In this document: positions 59,756 to 64,000 of the stretch, piece after piece | How positions within the stretch are numbered: position 1 is the first letter of the stretch | Layout: each line of letters begins with the position of its first letter | Assembly (NCBI GenBank): GCA_015680685.1 | Contig: MNCI01004101.1 | Coordinates: 142,316 to 206,315, forward strand | Length of the DNA: 64,000 nucleotides | Source of the DNA: Gnetum montanum | Lineage: Eukaryota > Streptophyta > Gnetopsida > Gnetales > Gnetaceae | Direction: 5' to 3' | Notes under the pieces: generated by a model | The model's input: only the letters and a program-made list of their open reading frames with translations | What the model was told of the DNA's origin: nothing | The model's database searches: none | Position numbers and translations under genes: made by a program

Positions 59756-60736
59756 CGCATCCTCATCAGGCATCATCACCAAATATATGTTGAACAAAAG
59801 GGCATGATACTGGCACATAGGTGGGACATCGTTGCCCTAGGACACAGTTCCCGATCTAGGAAAGACGCGGTTTGGGGCATGCGTATTGCCATCTCCGGTG
59901 TCATGCTGACCCTCCGAAGACATCGTACAATGTCACAGGGGCCCTCCGAACCTACCATAGCTATGGCCCACCACCCTAACAGTAGTTCCAAGACCCATTC
60001 TTACTTCTGAGGTGCTGACAGTATTGTGCCCTAGCCATTATATTGTTGCACTTCCATTCCTCACCAAGGTTGAGACTCGCGCAATGTTCGACTATGTGGT
60101 AGCTAATCCCATAGCTGAACTCAGCGTGCATGTCTTTGGCAGGGATCCTACTGCATCCACACTCCCGGTGCCCTGGGGAATAGCCCTGCCCGTGGGCAGT
60201 GCTATCAAGATCGCTGTTGGCCTCCCTGCTTTGGGCATCTCACACCAACAATGGTGCCCAAGGGTAACAACAATGCCGGCAGCCCACAAAACATCATCCT
60301 CGCAGGAACATCCCCCTAGAGCAGCAAAGGATACAACGTCGCAAGGTGAGTGCCTCAACTAACATGGCTGTTTAAGAGTGCAAATTACGGCACATGTGTA
60401 ACACAACTCGCCATGTAGAAGGCTCTGATAGGCAGGTCCAACCCTCCCGTGGATGCAATACAACTCGTCTTACGGAAGGGAGGTCTACCTACAGGAGTTT
60501 GAAGGACAACGCCAGTCAGAGATGAAAATGTAAACGAGCCCCTCAGAGCACTCCAACAAGGGAATCTACTAAACATCATCTCTACTCTCTGCCTTAACCT
60601 TCGCAACACCACTGCGGCACCCTCGAACATGGTTAGCAACGTCTTAGTACTCACCAAGCGATAGCCTCAGCATTTTGCCTGCTATGGTGTTTTGTATTAT
60701 TTACTGACATCCATCGAACCTGTCTCTAGACATCGA
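59756..60736 (+). other. 3' untranslated region of element D
   Basis: Non-coding. It shares with A a block near 60400-60480 (GGATGCAATACAACTCGTCT) and the terminal GGTGTTTTGTATTATTTACTG. Short frames on both strands are not conserved between elements. Confidence 0.5.
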
Positions 60737-60750
60737 CAAAGCAGGGCAAA
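60737..60750 (+). other. Polypurine tract of element D
   Basis: ACAAAGCAGGGCAAA directly before TGAAACACCC; a diverged form of AAAGAGGGGCCAA. Confidence 0.7.
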
Positions 60751-62423
60751 TGAAACACCCTAAAAGAAAATGCGGGGTCATCCTGGCTTCACCAAGGTCT
60801 TGCAGTCTGCACAAGAATCACGACAGTCCACTGGGAAAAGAACGTTCCCAGTCCAGGATGGCCAGTTCGTTAATTTTTCTACTTCAAGCATGGGTGAGTT
60901 TCTTACCAACTCATCCATCTGCCAAAGTAGTCTAAACAGCTAGCATCCTACTCAGAAACGATGTCCAGAATCAACGACGGAAATCTGGATGCACGGGAAA
61001 AGCAGTTCAGCAAGTTTCTTAAGTCACAAAGCATGCTACGCTACAATGTGTAGCTTAGAAAGCCTCAGAAAACAATGGTGGAACAAGATGTTACGCTATG
61101 CACTATCACATGGCGTAACATAGCAACAACTTCACTGTCTGCTCCCCTCGCCCAACTTCGAATTCTACAATGACCTCTCTTTTTGTAAGGAAGCAGCGGA
61201 CCATGTCTGCTGCTACGCTACGCTAAGCTACATGGCGCAGCAAGGCGTAGCAATCGTACGAAAAGGGGGCACAAGGCAGTTCAAAAGGAAAAATCAGCAA
61301 AGTGTGCAAAACTTGCATCTTAGGGGAATGGTTTTCAGATCAACAAAGCTACCGAGATCAACTCCGGTAACTATGCTACGTAGCGTAGCATCACGTAACA
61401 AATACGTGACATACAGCGAGACATGCGGCAAGAGGCTACGTCACGCCAAGCAAGTCACGTTAGAAAATATAGAGTGGCATGAAGGTGGTTGTGCAACATC
61501 AATGCACTCCACCTCAATCAAGCCATTGACACATGCCTCTAGGGGCTGGCGACACAGTCACGACGTAGTAGGATCATATTTATTTCTCGCATTGCAACAG
61601 TCTGGTAAGTCCAACGATTACAAATGGCTCAGGTAGCGCTAGTGAGGAGGCAGAGGTCTGCAACATGAAATATTCAAATGGTCACCTTTGCCTACCTTCT
61701 GTCCTATAAATAACCCATCAAACAGCACGTAAAGGATCCAGTGCATGAAAAAAAAAGACAAAAGAAAAAGAGAAAGGGATACGTGTGATCTTACATTAAA
61801 AAAATGGGGGAAGGCCAGCAATCTATAAAAGAAACCTCTCTTGGCTGGTGAAAAGCCTGGTGTCTCACTCTACCACCTTGGTAGGATCTCGCTCGCATTG
61901 TATATACACAAAGTTTGTGCCCAAGTGCACAACTATTTTCTTTTCTATTTCCCAGCATGCTTTGGTCACTCTCGGGACTTTCTGCACTTTGTCACATCAT
62001 GCAATCAACTGTGCTACTCCCTAATCGGAAAGATTTACAGCTCTGAAGCACTGCATGTCCCTAACTGTACCTTATATTACTTCTTATTTACTGTCTGGGT
62101 TCCTTGTATTATTTTTTGCTTTGTTTACCTTTAAAGCATTATCTCATATCATTGTCGCACTTATGTTTATTTACTATTTCGCATCGTCGTTGCATTTTTA
62201 GTCCCTTTCTCTTCCCGCTGCAAGAACCACCTACAACTCGTACAATTTATATTGCAAAAGGCTATATTGATGCTGACATAAGTCCTTGTCTGATCGACCA
62301 GACCTTTTAGGGCACCCCATGTTTGCATACATCTAGCACCACCCTCCCGTGGGCACGAGGTTGGAAATATTGTGTCCATCAACCTTCGTGTTATTCCAGC
62401 CGTCGACATTTTCAGTTTCTACA
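60751..62423 (+). repeat. 3' LTR of element D
   Basis: Starts TGAAACACCCTAAAAG and ends TTTCAGTTTCTACA. It matches 44387-46069 over its full length. Confidence 0.93.
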
Positions 62424-62428
62424 GGTCC
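62424..62428. repeat. Target-site duplication of element D, right copy (GGTCC)
   Basis: Matches 44382-44386. Confidence 0.92.
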
Positions 62429-62496
62429 CAATGGGATAGTGATGGATTGGTCGGCCAACTCTAGACATATGTTGCTCTTTTCAATGGAGGCAGGTT

Positions 62497-63936
62497 CTAG
62501 GCTTTGTATATGTCTTGAGAAATCAAGTTGACACCAAAACCTAAATCCAATAGAGCCTTACATGGTACATTTCTAGCGATTTTTAAGTATATCATAGAAC
62601 TCCCAGGATTAGATAATTTCTTGGGAATGTGTCCAACTTTGACCCAATCGGTAACGGCATGTGTTAGCATGAACATATGCATTAAGTGTGGTGATTAGGC
62701 TGAAGGGGCCTTCAAATTTTTGATTGATAGTGAGGCATCTAAGAAATCAGTCTCTTATGATTGCAAGGACTTCGTTAAACTATTGGTTCTAAAGAAAGGT
62801 CTTTTCCCCATGTGGTTTTCGGAACCAATAGTAGATTAAGAGTTAATAGCCCTCATGGCATTACGTTGGTGCAACTAGGTAGAGATATCACCTTGCATCA
62901 TGGGAGAAGGTGGTAGTGGAGCTATTGGTGGAAAAGATGCAGTTGGATGAGAAGGATGATATGCTTGCTAGATATCCCCTAGAAGAGGGAGTCCCATAAT
63001 ACTCATGAGCTTGGTAGTGAGGTTGAGGAGTACTGTGACCAATAGAGTCACGTGGAGAGACTGGCTACTACAGGTAATATTCATATGGGTCAGGTTGCTG
63101 GTAAGGATACTGTTGCCTTGGTGGTCGCACTCCCCATGATTGTGGGTATTTCCATTGTTGATATTTCTTAATTCGTTGTGATGGAGTTCTGCTAGGATAA
63201 TATGTTAAGGGTTGGTGGAACTGTCTTGGGTTACCTTGACGATAAGGTAACCTTCGAGGTCCTTGTCGTTTGTTCAATTGTGGGTTGAGTGCATACATCC
63301 TAGACTCCTACAGATGTGAGATTATAGGGAAACATCCCTTAGGATGGTCATATTGGCATATCCCACATCCATTATCATTGTCTATTTCTAACTCCAAAAC
63401 CTCTTCAATGATGGCAACTTTGCCCTTACCTGTGCTACGTGCATGTTCAGCTTCTCTCTTTTTTCTTTTTTCATGATCACTACCTTGCTCTCTAGACTCC
63501 TCTACTATTTTAAGAAAATTTTGAAATCTATTGTCTAGGGAATCCCACATTTGGTCTACCTTTGCCAATACTTCTGATCTCATCTTCTGGATAGGCAAAG
63601 CTTTCCTATTCAGCATCTCTTCTAATGGTGACTCTTCTTTATCCTCACAAAATCTTAGTCCCCTCTTCCAGAGGGAAGGATTTTTGTTATACTCTTCTTC
63701 ACTTTCTCTCTTTCATAGCTCACCTTCTTCCTTATCAACTTACTCCAATAGTCTTTGAATTTGATAGGATCTAATCTTGGATAGTCTCCCTTATGCATAA
63801 GTCCCAATGGTTCTTCTCGTTTCATGCCTAAGCCTATCCACGAGATGGCGCAGTTGATCCCTTTACAAATAACCATGACCAGGACAATCATGTAACAGTG
63901 CATAGTATTGACCCATGGTAGCATCCAAGGGTTCAT
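62497..63936 (-). pseudogene. gag: gag and protease N-terminal half of element G
   Basis: From the right edge leftwards on the minus strand: capsid-like C-terminal segment (63936-63655, K-I-L-P-S-G-R-G); helical, charged region (63616-63400, D-N-R-F-Q-N-F-L-K-I-V-E-E-S); a zinc-knuckle-like C-G-I-C-Q-Y-D-H-P-K-G-C at about 63331-63367; a basic, Pro/Gln/Tyr-rich stretch (63298-63068); a broken region (63060-62690); and the protease start (62682-62497) with K-A-L-L-D-L-G-F-G-V-N-L-I-S, the D-L-G active-site form. Several stops interrupt it. The protease continues at 44386 once D is removed. Confidence 0.65.
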
Positions 63937-64000
63937 GTCCTCCTTATTTCTAGCCTTGTATTTTCTTTTTCAAGTTAGACACTTAAGAGTACATTTAGTA

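Larger units (their letters stand above)
44387..62423 (+). mobile_element. Element D: Tat-type Ty3/gypsy element with antisense gene, 18.0 kb
   Basis: Complete plus-strand element with LTRs of 1.68 kb and a 5-bp duplication (GGTCC), inserted in the protease of element G. Order: 5' LTR, leader with tandem repeats, gag-protease, short array 1, antisense gene, degenerate array 3, pol, array 2, 3' region, polypurine tract, 3' LTR. The first 280 bases of the two LTRs differ at roughly one base in eight by eye, mainly transitions, so this is an old insertion. The RT catalytic motif is lost. Confidence 0.93.
62424..64000 (-). mobile_element. Element G: Athila-like element, gag and protease start
   Basis: Continuation of the minus-strand element of 40807-44386. 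The piece runs off the right edge; its 5' LTR is outside the window. Confidence 0.7.

Noticed and set aside
60012-60362. A 116-codon frame in the 3' region of D
   Set aside because: No match in the equivalent regions of A, B or C and no recognisable domain.

Overview
This 64 kb window looks like repeat-dense chromatin from a land plant with a large genome. It is built almost entirely of decayed, nested LTR retrotransposons. I see no intact host gene, rRNA, tRNA or CRISPR array. The plant assignment rests on Ty3/gypsy pol genes of the Tat type (a second, archaeal-like RNase H between RNase H and integrase) and of the Athila type (FMDDFSVYG-like RT motif), plus GT-AG introns and a fragment resembling plant aspartyl proteases. 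A gymnosperm or fern is possible, but the species cannot be read from the sequence.

Layout. Element A (plus strand, enters from the left edge) holds exon 1 of an antisense gene, pol with an internal deletion, tandem repeats and the start of its 3' LTR. Element B (5542-14979, plus, duplication ACCCT) is inserted in that LTR; it is LTR-gag-repeats-LTR with no pol. The A LTR appears to resume at 14985-15774 and is cut again by element C (15775-33200, minus strand, duplication ACTAC). Element E (33485-40806, minus) is a gag-protease element with a very long 5' LTR and a truncated 3' LTR. Element G (minus, Athila-like) runs from about 40.8 kb to 44386 and continues from 62424 past the right edge. 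Element D (44387-62423, plus, duplication GGTCC) is inserted inside G's protease domain.

The main discovery candidate is shared by A, C and D. Between gag and pol lies a separate gene on the opposite strand, with its own TATA box (739-747 in A, 22112-22120 in C, 55317-55328 in D) and a multi-exon structure that is collinear between C and D. Exon 2 looks like an FCP1/NIF-type (HAD) phosphatase domain: D has a V-L-D-L-E-G-V-L motif and a W-F-R-D-G-A..F-L..F-L-L..F...V-W-S-S block. A second conserved domain of unknown type and a coiled-coil-like tail follow. Each element therefore reads LTR, gag-protease, array 1, antisense gene, array 3, pol, array 2, LTR. The three tandem arrays sit at the three gene boundaries and share a core close to GACCTTAAACTAGCA. 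Pol lies 5 kb or more beyond gag, so the antisense gene could sit in an intron of the sense transcript.

All copies carry many stops and frameshifts, mostly of the CAG-to-TAG or CGA-to-TGA kind expected from decay of methylated DNA. None looks able to move today.
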